A stretch of DNA of 7,920 nt. Source: Dehalococcoidia bacterium CG2_30_46_9. Lineage in GTDB: Bacteria > Chloroflexota > Dehalococcoidia > GIF9 > AB-539-J10. Shown one piece after another: positions 1 through 4,989 of the stretch. The DNA lies in assembly GCA_001873005.1 (NCBI GenBank), contig MNYE01000113.1:1-7920 (forward strand), given 5' to 3'. The stretch's first letter is position 1. Each line of letters starts with the position of its first letter. The position numbers and the translations under genes were made by a program. The notes beneath the pieces are model-generated. The model did no database searches and was not told where the DNA came from. It saw only the letters and a program-made list of their open reading frames with translations.

Positions 1-27
1 TATTACATCCCTTTTTGCCAGCCACGG

Positions 28-870
28 CTAGTCCTTATCCCCTAGTACGGCTACCAGCAAGAGGCCAGGGCCAGTATGTGTGCCGATTGCTGGTGTCATC
101 TTTGAGCGAAAGATGTGCTCTTTGGAAGATTTGGCGCTAAGTCTGTCAGCTAGCGCCTCTGCTTCATCAGGACAAGCCGTATCCTCAATGGCCAATTCCT
201 CAATGTGGGAATAGCTCAGAGCAAATTCGTATAAACGCTCAATTGCCTTAGCCCGAGAGCGTGTTCTACCCGCAGGCTCAACCACACCATTCCTCAGGGT
301 GATAAGAGGATTTATGTTGAGTATTGATCCCAGAAAAGCCTGTGCTTTGCCAATGCGCCCACCCCGTTTCAGATACTCCAAGGTATCAAAGGTGCAAAGA
401 AAATCTACACGAGAAATAGTCTTTCGGGCTACGTCCGTCACTTCGTCTAGGCTAGCCCCAGCCTGAGCTACCTTAGCCGCCTCCATAACTATGAATCCCT
501 CTGTCATAGTAGCCCATCCGGAATCAATTACTTTTACCCGGCATTTCCTCTTCATTAACCCTATACTTTGTAACGCCACCCCATAGGTGCCACTGAGCCT
601 GGAACTAAGAATTATGGCAAGAATTTCGTTTGCCTCCTGAGCTAGCTTATCATATACCTCAGCGAATGTCCCGGGCGATGGCACTGAAGTAACTGGCGGG
701 ATTTTGCTCCGCTTTAACCTCTCATAGAACTGCTCAGCAGTCAAGTCAATGCCATCACGGTAAATCTCTTCTCCCCAGCGAACAAGTATGGGAATTACTG
801 TGATACCTAGCTCTTTGACCACCTCAGATGGCAAATCAGCAACGCTATCAGTTACAATCTTGACCGTCAT
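28..870 (-). CDS. DegV family fatty-acid-binding protein
   Basis: This is a complete 280-residue protein, the normal length for the DegV family. Members bind a fatty acid between two alpha/beta domains; in Firmicutes, FakB paralogues present exogenous fatty acid to the kinase FakA. The sequence shows the N-terminal DSVADLP (8-14), the TSVPSPGTF loop (61-69) and LSSRLSGTY (88-96), which carry the conserved Ser/Thr contacts for the lipid carboxylate. It also shows the EYLKRGGRIG helix region (165-174), the NINPLI strand (185-190) and the C-terminal IGTHTGPG (262-269). No signal peptide or membrane segment is seen, so it should be cytosolic. The ATG at 870 gives the family-typical MxVKIVTDS start. 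No good Shine-Dalgarno precedes it, although a GGAGG lies about 45 bases upstream. No FakA-like kinase is in the window, so the lipid and the pathway are unknown. The family call is very secure; the physiological role is not. Confidence 0.95.
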   Translation of the reverse strand: MTVKIVTDSVADLPSEVVKELGITVIPILVRWGEEIYRDGIDLTAEQFYERLKRSKIPPVTSVPSPGTFAEVYDKLAQEANEILAIILSSRLSGTYGVALQSIGLMKRKCRVKVIDSGWATMTEGFIVMEAAKVAQAGASLDEVTDVARKTISRVDFLCTFDTLEYLKRGGRIGKAQAFLGSILNINPLITLRNGVVEPAGRTRSRAKAIERLYEFALSYSHIEELAIEDTACPDEAEALADRLSAKSSKEHIFRSKMTPAIGTHTGPGLLLVAVLGDKD

Positions 871-967
871 AATTTGTTAATCCACTATTCCAAGCTCTAT
901 TTTATGTGTTTATTCCTCCAATGGCAATAATAGAGGCAGGAGGCAATCCAATTGCAGAAACCGTCCA

Positions 968-1366
968 ATGTGTATTCCCCACGCATGTGGGGGTGGACCT
1001 AGAGCTAAAATCGAACTAGAAGAGATAAAACGAGATAGAAGGAAAATCGTGATGTTAGTGAAGGACAATTCAATCTTTCAAGTATTTCCGAAGCATCTTG
1101 ATAATCTTGCTGGAGCAGTAGTGATATACTCGATGTGGGAAGGTTACCTCGACAGAAGCAACTTGCGTGAAACATTGAAGCAAAAGGGCATTGAGTTAGA
1201 GATTGTACATACCAGTGGCCATGTGACAGAAAGAGGCTTGCAGAGATTAGCAGAAGCCTTTGAATCCAAATGCTTAGTCCCAATTGGCATATTTCAGCCG
1301 CAGGACTACGTGTCACTCTTTCACAATGTTCATATGTTAAACGATGGTGAAGAGTTCGTCATATAA
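968..1366 (+). pseudogene. 3' fragment of a beta-CASP/MBL-fold RNase-like hydrolase
   Basis: The open frame of 132 codons matches only the last ~110 residues of metallo-beta-lactamase/beta-CASP RNA-processing hydrolases (RNase J/CPSF-like, normally about 400-550 residues). Visible features are VVIYSMWEGYL (about 51-61), the HTSGH motif (about 81-85), LQRLAEAF, and the C-terminal pattern LVPIxxFxPxxxxxLFxNVxxLxDGEEF. The catalytic N-terminal lobe with its HxHxDH motif is absent. The final metal-binding motif, usually VPIHTxHP, reads VPIGIFQP here, so both expected histidines are replaced. The first dozen codons come from the CRISPR-like repeat at 972-1000, not from the hydrolase, and homology begins only near codon 20-25. 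No Shine-Dalgarno is seen. I read it as a truncated, catalytically dead remnant created by a deletion or rearrangement at the repeat. The fragment identity is fairly secure; non-functionality is inferred. Confidence 0.7.
972..1000 (+). CRISPR. Solitary type I-E-like CRISPR repeat (array remnant)
   Basis: These 29 bases have the length and architecture of a type I-E repeat: a GTATT start, then the palindrome CCCCAC-GCAT-GTGGGG (977-992), then a GTGGACCT tail. I-E repeats usually end in a form like GTGAACCG, so the 3' end looks degenerate. No second copy occurs about 61 bases upstream or downstream or elsewhere in the window, and there are no cas genes. It is therefore not a working array but a probable leftover of one. 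It lies directly against the start of an RNase-like gene fragment and supplies that reading frame's ATG-proximal codons. The resemblance is from memory of the family; a chance palindrome is possible but less likely given the exact 29-base fit. Confidence 0.6.
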
Positions 1367-1379
1367 GAGATGAGCAGTT

Positions 1380-1727
1380 ATGGATAGGACAAGCGTGATT
1401 GAACGATTGGGCGGAATGTCTAGAGTTGCGAAGCAATGCTTAGGTTCTTGACTCTGCTCTGCCAACTCGTAGGTGCAGCAACCTTGATGGCTACCGGAGT
1501 GGGTGGTAGAATCCAAAAGTGGGCAGAGATTAATAAAGTACTTGACCAAAATTGCTGAGGTCAGCCAAAAGTACGCAAATCAGGCCTTATTTATTGAAAG
1601 CCCTCAAGCACCGATTGACCGGGCGGTCGGTTCTTTCGTTAAGATTGCCGCCGTGGAAGCGGGAAAGGTGATAGACAAGAAGCATTCCTTGTTGGGAAGT
1701 GGCGACTGGTACCGGCAATATGATTGA
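1380..1727 (+). pseudogene. Decayed gene of unknown family, frame-shifted
   Basis: I do not recognise the family. Protein-like sequence appears in pieces that switch frame. From ATG 1380 the frame reads MDRTSVIERLGGMSRVAKQ and stops at 1449. From about 1448 another frame reads LTLLCQLVGAATLMATGVGG, continues to KWAEINKVLDQNC and stops near 1555. From about 1540 the first frame resumes with AEVSQKYANQALFIESPQAP, continues through FVKIAAVEAGKVIDKKHSLL and stops at 1725-1727. The third piece is also open from a GTG at 1503. The order and composition fit one ~115-residue soluble protein broken by two compensating frameshifts, but overlapping chance frames cannot be excluded. The 160 bases after it hold only scraps, including a 32-codon open stretch with a CPHC half zinc site (ends at 1879) and an imperfect hairpin at 1799-1832. 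It lies between two other broken genes on the same strand. Confidence 0.4.
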
Positions 1728-1887
1728 TGATGTTCTAGCGGGCAACAGAAATGGTGAAGGTAAGAATGTAATCACACATATTGCAGAAGGCTGCTTCAGA
1801 CATTGTGAGGACTACTCAATGTCCTCATTGTCAAGTCGAGTCTAAATTGGGCATCATGTATGGTAGGTTGCCTGCGTAAAGGCGTAA

Positions 1888-2646
1888 ATGGAAATCCCTG
1901 CTTCAAGATGGTACAGTGCAATTCCTAAGCGAAGGTCGCGGAGGCAGTTTGACAGCAAACCAGTAGATCCGGACCACTTAGCTCGCTTATATTCGGTTTG
2001 CGCGGAATTCAAACCCTTCCCACATGCCAGAGCGGTGCTGGTTACTGAGTCACCTAAGCGGCTCTTCAAAGGTATCATGGGCCTCTTCGGTAAGATAGAA
2101 GGTGCCCCTAGTTTCGTTGCTTTCATTGGTAACATGGAAAGTCCTTATGTTCAAGAAGAGATCGGCTATACCAGGGAAGGTATCGTTCTGGGGGCAACCG
2201 CTTTGCAATTAGCTACCTGTTGGGTCGGTGGATTTTTCAGACCAGACGTGGCTGCCGCTGTCGCAGGGACAGGTGAAAATGAAAGAGTTTTGGCAGTAAC
2301 GCCGGTCGGTTATGCCAAAGAATCTCAATCAATAGAAAAAAAGCTGATGACAGGCTTTGGCCGCAACCCACCAACGTAAACGTCTATCATCTCTTGTTAC
2401 AGGGCTTCGAGAGGATGGAATTCAACGTCGCCAAACGTTTGGATTGCGGTATTGCCATGCTGCACATGGAAGTGGCCGCATTAAGAAGTTGTCCGAAAAC
2501 TCCAAAAATGGCACTTTTTCAAAGCTAAGCAATTTTCTGGTCAAAGCTACGGTACTGAGTTTTTGGACACCCTCTTAAGTTATGGCATCAGGGGAGAATG
2601 GGAGTTCTTGAAAGCTCCTCAGGTTGCGCGTTTCAGGATTAGCTGA
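1888..2646 (+). pseudogene. Nitroreductase family protein (TM1586-type), broken by frameshift, deletion and MITE
   Basis: The intact family consists of FMN-dependent oxidoreductases of roughly 240-250 residues. The first 160 codons are well preserved: WYSAIPKRRSRRQFDSKPVD (8-27, FMN-contacting basic segment), ARAVLVTESP (47-56), GAPSFVAFIGNME (71-83), the EGIVLGATALQLATCWVGGF helix (97-116) and VLAVTPVGYAKES (133-145). An extra A in the AA at 2365-2366 then throws the frame: the native continuation GRTHQRKRLSSLVTGLRED lies in the next frame. A piece of about 40 residues (the usual APSAVNRQPW region, as I recall the family) is missing around 2410-2420. The sequence resumes in the third frame as EFNVAKRLDCGIAMLHMEVA (from 2418). 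It is then split by a 90-bp element and ends as YGIRGEWEFLKAPQVARFRIS at 2646. The gene cannot make a full-length enzyme; a truncated 163-residue product ending at 2379 is possible. Family assignment and the broken state are secure. Confidence 0.88.
2485..2574. mobile_element. 90-bp MITE-like element in the nitroreductase pseudogene
   Basis: The element is bounded by 18-base imperfect terminal inverted repeats: GAAGTTGTCCGAAAACTC at 2485-2502, and at 2557-2574 the reverse complement of GAGGGTGTCCAAAAACTC (15 of 18 match). It is flanked by TTAA at 2481-2484 and 2575-2578. Removing the element plus one TTAA joins GCA TTA to AGT TAT GGC in frame and reconstitutes the family's C-terminal sequence, so this is direct evidence of insertion. 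It has no room for a transposase and must be mobilised in trans. The YTAR-type four-base duplication and the short termini recall IS5-group elements, which is only a suggestion. Internally, TCAAAGCTA occurs twice (2519-2527 and 2541-2549). Confidence 0.82.
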
Positions 2647-2963
2647 GAACATGATAATTGCCCATTATCGACTGAGGTCACAATAGTTTGAATTGTTCAA
2701 TGTTAATGGCAAAAGAGTAGAACTAATTCTCCATAGTAACTGCACCGGCAGAGGTTTGTGACACCTCTGAAAAAGCCGACCATGTCAGGTTTCTCGAGCA
2801 GGCCATTTCCTGTACATTTTAGTTGCATCAAAAGAAGAACTAGTCATAAAATAAGAGCAGTAGAGAGAAGCCTCGGTTTTTGTGAGGGGGAAATTAGGAG
2901 TTTGCAATGTCATCTATATAGTTTGCTAATATTAACATAATTAACAGAGGTTTCGACACAAGA
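2647..2963. other. Intergenic stretch without a recognisable gene
   Basis: I see no convincing coding sequence on either strand. A 60-codon frame opened by GTG at 2758 has no family-like or compositional support. A small hairpin AGAGGT/ACCTCT occurs near 2755-2773 but lacks a U-tract, so it is not a convincing terminator. A weak promoter-like pair, TTGCAA (2902-2907) and GCTAAT (2925-2930) with 17-base spacing, lies upstream of the small gene at 2964 and could drive it. Confidence 0.5.
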
Positions 2964-3149
2964 ATGACGTCAAATGAACTTGTATCCAAAGCCCGGGACA
3001 AATGGGAGGAGGCTCTCAGGAATATGCGAGCCGAGTTGGATAAGCCGCATCCTGATTGGGAAAAGCTGGATAAACTGGCTGATAATTCTTTGGATGCACT
3101 TTGCCGTTTCATTGAAATCTTGAAGGGACAGAAGAAGTCCCAGCCGTGA
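2964..3149 (+). CDS. Small helical hypothetical protein, 61 residues
   Basis: I do not recognise the family. The product is charged and almost entirely helix-forming: MTSNELVSKARDKWEEALRN at the start, then a proline turn (DKPHPDWE, about 26-33), then a second amphipathic helix (KLDKLADNSLDALCRFIEIL) ending in KGQKKSQP. This two-helix hairpin pattern with regular leucine spacing looks like a real soluble protein, and the lack of rare or disruptive residues supports coding. No membrane segment or signal is present. A weak AGAGG lies about 13 bases upstream of the ATG. The same sequence is open on the minus strand in two frames, but those translations are low-complexity Ser/Leu-rich and look like shadows. 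It is about 100 bases upstream of a small zinc-ribbon gene on the same strand, possibly co-transcribed. Confidence 0.6.
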   Translation: MTSNELVSKARDKWEEALRNMRAELDKPHPDWEKLDKLADNSLDALCRFIEILKGQKKSQP

Positions 3150-3251
3150 GCACAATATACAGCGAAGGGTGCTGACAGTTGGAATCATCTCCAAGGCGAG
3201 GGCCTTCCTTATAACGGCGATTATTGGTAATTTTGCTAACGATAGTGTCAC

Positions 3252-3404
3252 ATGTTGGTCAAGGATTACTCCAGTGCCTGGGATGACATATCATGTCCGC
3301 ATTGCGGGACAAAAACAAAAACGATGATATTTGCTGTTGGTCATTGCCCTAGGTGTGGGCAAAGTCTAACTCTACTCGCCCTATCCAAAGGGGCCGCACA
3401 CTAA
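3252..3404 (+). CDS. Small zinc-ribbon protein, 50 residues
   Basis: A short complete frame encodes a 50-residue protein with two zinc knuckles: CPHCG at 15-19 and CPRCG at 32-36, spaced by 13 residues as in rubredoxin-like zinc ribbons. The four cysteines should bind one zinc ion. An in-frame TAG sits 9 bases upstream of the ATG, so this ATG is the first usable start and the gene is self-contained. No clear Shine-Dalgarno precedes it. Its stop overlaps the end of the convergent histidine phosphatase gene by four bases. The function is unknown; such ribbons mediate nucleic-acid or protein contacts. It could alternatively be the tail of a lost larger gene, since cysteine-paired scraps also occur near 1840. 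Confidence 0.55.
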   Translation: MLVKDYSSAWDDISCPHCGTKTKTMIFAVGHCPRCGQSLTLLALSKGAAH

Positions 3405-4012
3405 CCTTCAAGATGCGATGTATCATTTAGCGTAATAAGGTGGGGATTACTATTGTCCACTCGTATCAAGCTCAGCGATGCGTTATTGATCTCAAATCTG
3501 CGATAAATGCTATTCGGTACCCCAAGAGCATGCGCCACTAATACCCTGATAATAACATCGTGGGTCACGATTAGGGCTTGCTTGTCCTGGTTAGCTCTCA
3601 CTACCGTCTCAAAGGCTCGAACGGCACGCTCAGTTACCTGCCTCAAACTTTCACCGTTAGGCATGGTTACCTCTGAAGGGTCAGTCCTCAACTGCTGCCA
3701 GAGTTCTGGCCACCTTCGCTTGATTTCATTCGCATACAGTCCCTGCCAGTCTCCGAGCTGAATTTCGATTAAGTCGTCCAAGACCTTCAACTCTAGCTTG
3801 TGAGATTCAGCGAGAATCGCTGCGGTAGCATAGGCTCTCCGAAGTGGACTAGTGTAAACCGAAGCGATGGGCAGATTAGCTAACCTTGAAGCCAAACGGC
3901 GTGCCTGAGTATAGCCTATCTCATTTAGATCTTCGTCGGACCAGCCCATAAAGAAGCCAGTAACGTTTGAATTAGTTTGCCCATGGCGCACGAGAATGAC
4001 TGTTGCTGTCAT
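3401..4012 (-). CDS. Histidine phosphatase (phosphoglycerate mutase-like) family protein
   Basis: This complete 203-residue protein is of the single-domain histidine phosphatase branch, cytosolic, and forms a phosphohistidine intermediate. The catalytic LVRHGQTNSN motif is at 7-16 (nucleophile His10, Arg9), and TSPLRRAYATA (54-64) carries the second conserved arginine. The acidic LIEIQLGDWQG segment (81-91) supplies the general acid, and the second catalytic histidine is in IVTHDVIIR (148-156, His151). PNGESLRQVTERA (118-130) is also typical. Length and motifs fit the CobC/GpmB-like group, which includes alpha-ribazole phosphatase, broad phosphatases and cofactor-dependent mutases. The substrate cannot be chosen from sequence, and no cobalamin genes are nearby. 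No Shine-Dalgarno precedes the ATG; a TATTAT (4033-4028, minus) 15 bases upstream could be a -10 box of a nearly leaderless transcript. A palindromic repeat at 4058-4076 lies upstream. Confidence 0.92.
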   Translation of the reverse strand: MTATVILVRHGQTNSNVTGFFMGWSDEDLNEIGYTQARRLASRLANLPIASVYTSPLRRAYATAAILAESHKLELKVLDDLIEIQLGDWQGLYANEIKRRWPELWQQLRTDPSEVTMPNGESLRQVTERAVRAFETVVRANQDKQALIVTHDVIIRVLVAHALGVPNSIYRRFEINNASLSLIRVDNSNPHLITLNDTSHLEG

Positions 4013-4057
4013 AGTTTCGGAAACAACATAATAGCTTCAGATTTTCTTTAAAACTTA

Positions 4058-4076
4058 CCCTGAATTAAGTTCAGGG
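4058..4076. repeat. Short palindromic repeat, CCTGAA/TTCAGG type
   Basis: The 19-base palindrome CCCTGAATTAAGTTCAGGG has 7-bp arms and a 5-base loop. It closely resembles the palindrome at 4829-4847, so both belong to one dispersed repeat family. On the minus strand it lies after the miniprotein gene at 4153-4239 and is followed by a short T-rich run (TAAGTTTT), so it may also serve as a weak terminator there. Confidence 0.6.
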
Positions 4077-4152
4077 CTCTTTCGCGGCTAAGTCTGGTCT
4101 ACCTTAAACCAAATCCTCGGCAAAAACCATGACAAAAGCTCTTCATTCTTAC

Positions 4153-4239
4153 TTATGTCTTCTTCGAGGGCGTTGGCTGAGAAACTGACTTTTTAGGCTT
4201 AAAATCGCCCTTCTTTTTCTTTTTTTCCTTTCCGTCCAT
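4153..4239 (-). CDS. Lysine-rich miniprotein, 28 residues
   Basis: A 28-codon frame begins MDGKEKKKKKGDFKPKK and ends SVSQPTPSKKT. The first half is nearly all lysine, and the second half is Ser/Thr/Pro/Lys-rich and probably disordered; 12 of 28 residues are lysine. Homopolymeric A would give such a run by chance, but the ATG is preceded at the ideal 8-base distance by a perfect AAGGAGGT ribosome binding site. That is the best translation signal in the whole window and argues strongly for expression. I know no family for it. The charge suggests binding to nucleic acid, the ribosome or membrane phospholipid, but this is inference. It lies 57 bases downstream of a decayed gene on the same strand and could be that locus's surviving neighbour. 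Confidence 0.6.
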   Translation of the reverse strand: MDGKEKKKKKGDFKPKKSVSQPTPSKKT

Positions 4240-4247
4240 TTTATGTT

Positions 4248-4255
4248 ACCTCCTT
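4248..4255 (-). promoter_or_regulatory. Consensus Shine-Dalgarno AAGGAGGT of the miniprotein gene
   Basis: Read on the minus strand, AAGGAGGT pairs fully with the 16S rRNA anti-Shine-Dalgarno core and is 8 bases from the ATG at 4239. It decides the start of the 28-residue gene. The larger genes in this window have weak or no such site. Confidence 0.75.
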
Positions 4256-4296
4256 CTTTGTTCAAATTAGTAAGTGCGCAGACATCGTTCCATGCA

Positions 4297-4659
4297 TCAG
4301 GTCATCTCGTCGAGCAAGGACTTAGCATTTCTCCCTGAGATTTGGTGATTGTAACCACCTTCCAGGACATCATGGTTAGCTACCATTTCGCCATTTCCAT
4401 AAAAATAAAGGATGAAGGCATTCTTTGCCACCTATCAAAAATCCACAGCTAACTTTGATTCCCTCTTCGACTCGATGGAATAGCTGGATACATCATCATA
4501 GCCTAGTCGCTTTAACTTCTCAAATGCTTAAGGGTTGTCTTGTCCAATGCCTCCTGCAACAAATCGAATCCTCACGGGCACGTGGTCATTCTGTCACCGC
4601 ATACCTTGCCGGTTTCGAGTCGCGGCCTGGTCTACCCATTCAGGGTTGAGGCTTAACAG
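4297..4659 (-). pseudogene. Unrecognised gene with multiple in-frame stops
   Basis: One continuous minus-strand frame gives protein-like sequence interrupted by single stop codons. In order it reads LNPEWVDQAATRNRQGMR, stop, QNDHVPVRIRFVAGGIGQDN plus P, stop, AFEKLKRLGYDDVSSYSIES running to KLAVDF, two stops, VAKNAFILYFYGNGEMVANH, then DVLEGGYNHQISGRNAKSLL and DEMT before a final stop at 4297-4299. The frame never shifts, and each break could come from a point change (for example TAA for GAA after GQDNP). This is the signature of a recently silenced small gene of about 115 residues. I do not recognise the family. LEGGYN recalls histone-deacetylase-like proteins, but the context does not fit. 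Its 5' end is lost upstream of an in-frame stop at 4660-4662. The frame on the opposite strand over 4425-4649 looks like a shadow. Confidence 0.55.
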
Positions 4660-4760
4660 CTAACAGGTAGGGGAGTATCATTGGCCTAATACAACGGTGG
4701 GGGTCGGGTATATCTTCATCAAGAATTGAAATGGTGTAACAGATCCCGTATTCGTAACAA

Positions 4761-4788
4761 GATTGCCACGCCTTCGGCTCGCAATGAC
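4761..4788. repeat. Dispersed palindromic repeat, 'TTGC...GCCTTCGGC...GCAA' type
   Basis: The hairpin is formed by ATTGC (4762-4766) with GCAAT (4781-4785) and an inner GCC-TTC-GGC. The core GCCTTCGGCTC and the trailing AATGACA are shared exactly with the repeat at 4923-4989. Sequences of this kind (attgc/cttcgg/gcaatgac) are known as scattered intergenic repeats in many bacterial genomes, including Chloroflexota. Confidence 0.75.
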
Positions 4789-4828
4789 AAATCCTGGGTG
4801 GGGAAATCTGGTTCGCAACGTAGACATA

Positions 4829-4847
4829 TCCTGAATCAAGTTCAGGA
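4829..4847. repeat. Short palindromic repeat, CCTGAA/TTCAGG type
   Basis: TCCTGAATCAAGTTCAGGA has 7-bp perfect arms around a 5-base loop and differs at only a few positions from the copy at 4058-4076. Such CTGAA-rich palindromes commonly travel together with the CCTTCGG repeats, as they do here. Confidence 0.7.
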
Positions 4848-4859
4848 CTATTCTGAAAC

Positions 4860-4881
4860 ATCCTAGACGGTAGTCTAGGAT
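4860..4881. repeat. Perfect 9-bp stem hairpin
   Basis: ATCCTAGAC (4860-4868) and GTCTAGGAT (4873-4881) are exact inverted repeats around a GGTA loop. No T-run follows on either strand, so an intrinsic terminator is unlikely. It sits within the palindromic-repeat cluster and is probably another member type. Confidence 0.6.
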
Positions 4882-4890
4882 TCATAGTCA

Positions 4891-4919
4891 TTGATATATT
4901 GTAACTGCACAGCTATCCT
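4891..4919 (+). promoter_or_regulatory. Possible sigma-70-type promoter for the sbcD-like gene
   Basis: TTGATA (4891-4896) and TATCCT (4914-4919) are separated by 17 bases. Transcription would start near 4926, so the RNA would begin with the palindromic repeat at 4923-4989. The -10 match is only moderate, and this is a pattern match without other support. Confidence 0.3.
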
Positions 4920-4922
4920 CAT

Positions 4923-4989
4923 GTCACCCTGAGTAAAGCGAAGGGTCTAGGAGATTCTTCGCCTTCGGCTCAGAATGACAGCAGGGTGA
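4923..4989. repeat. Composite palindromic repeat overlapping the sbcD-like start
   Basis: The outer arms TCACCCTG (4924-4931) and CAGGGTGA (4982-4989) are exact 8-bp inverted repeats. Inside, ATTCT/AGAAT (4954-4958 and 4972-4976) encloses a GCC-TTC-GGC hairpin identical in core to the copy at 4761-4788. ACCCT (4926-4930) can instead pair with AGGGT (4942-4946), so two folds compete. The 3' arm contains the GTG used as the start of the downstream gene. It is a member of a widespread 'CCCTGAG..CGAAGGGT..AGAATGACA' intergenic repeat type. Confidence 0.75.

Noticed and set aside
911..1061. Further CRISPR repeats around 972-1000
   Set aside because: The expected positions about 61 bases either side show no palindrome or match, so there is no array.
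1799..1832. Imperfect hairpin TGAGGAC/GTCCTCA as a terminator
   Set aside because: The arms are interrupted and no T-run follows on either strand.
2357..2578. Plus-strand frame of 73 codons as a separate gene
   Set aside because: Its first part is the shifted continuation of the nitroreductase, and its last part is the inserted MITE.
2755..2773. AGAGGT/ACCTCT hairpin as a terminator
   Set aside because: The stem is only 6 bp and is followed by GAAAAAG rather than a T-tract; there is no gene end nearby.
2758..2940. GTG-initiated 60-codon frame
   Set aside because: No Shine-Dalgarno, family resemblance or coding-like composition; it is probably chance.
2894..3251. Minus-strand frames of 72 and 93 codons opposite the 61-residue gene
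   Set aside because: Ser/Leu-rich translations typical of antisense shadows; the plus-strand product has a coherent helical pattern.
4425..4649. Plus-strand open frame of 74 codons
   Set aside because: Its composition is not protein-like, and it runs antisense to a better-supported pseudogene frame on the minus strand.
4640..4891. Minus-strand open frame of 83 codons
   Set aside because: It translates straight through two palindromic repeats and shows no family resemblance.
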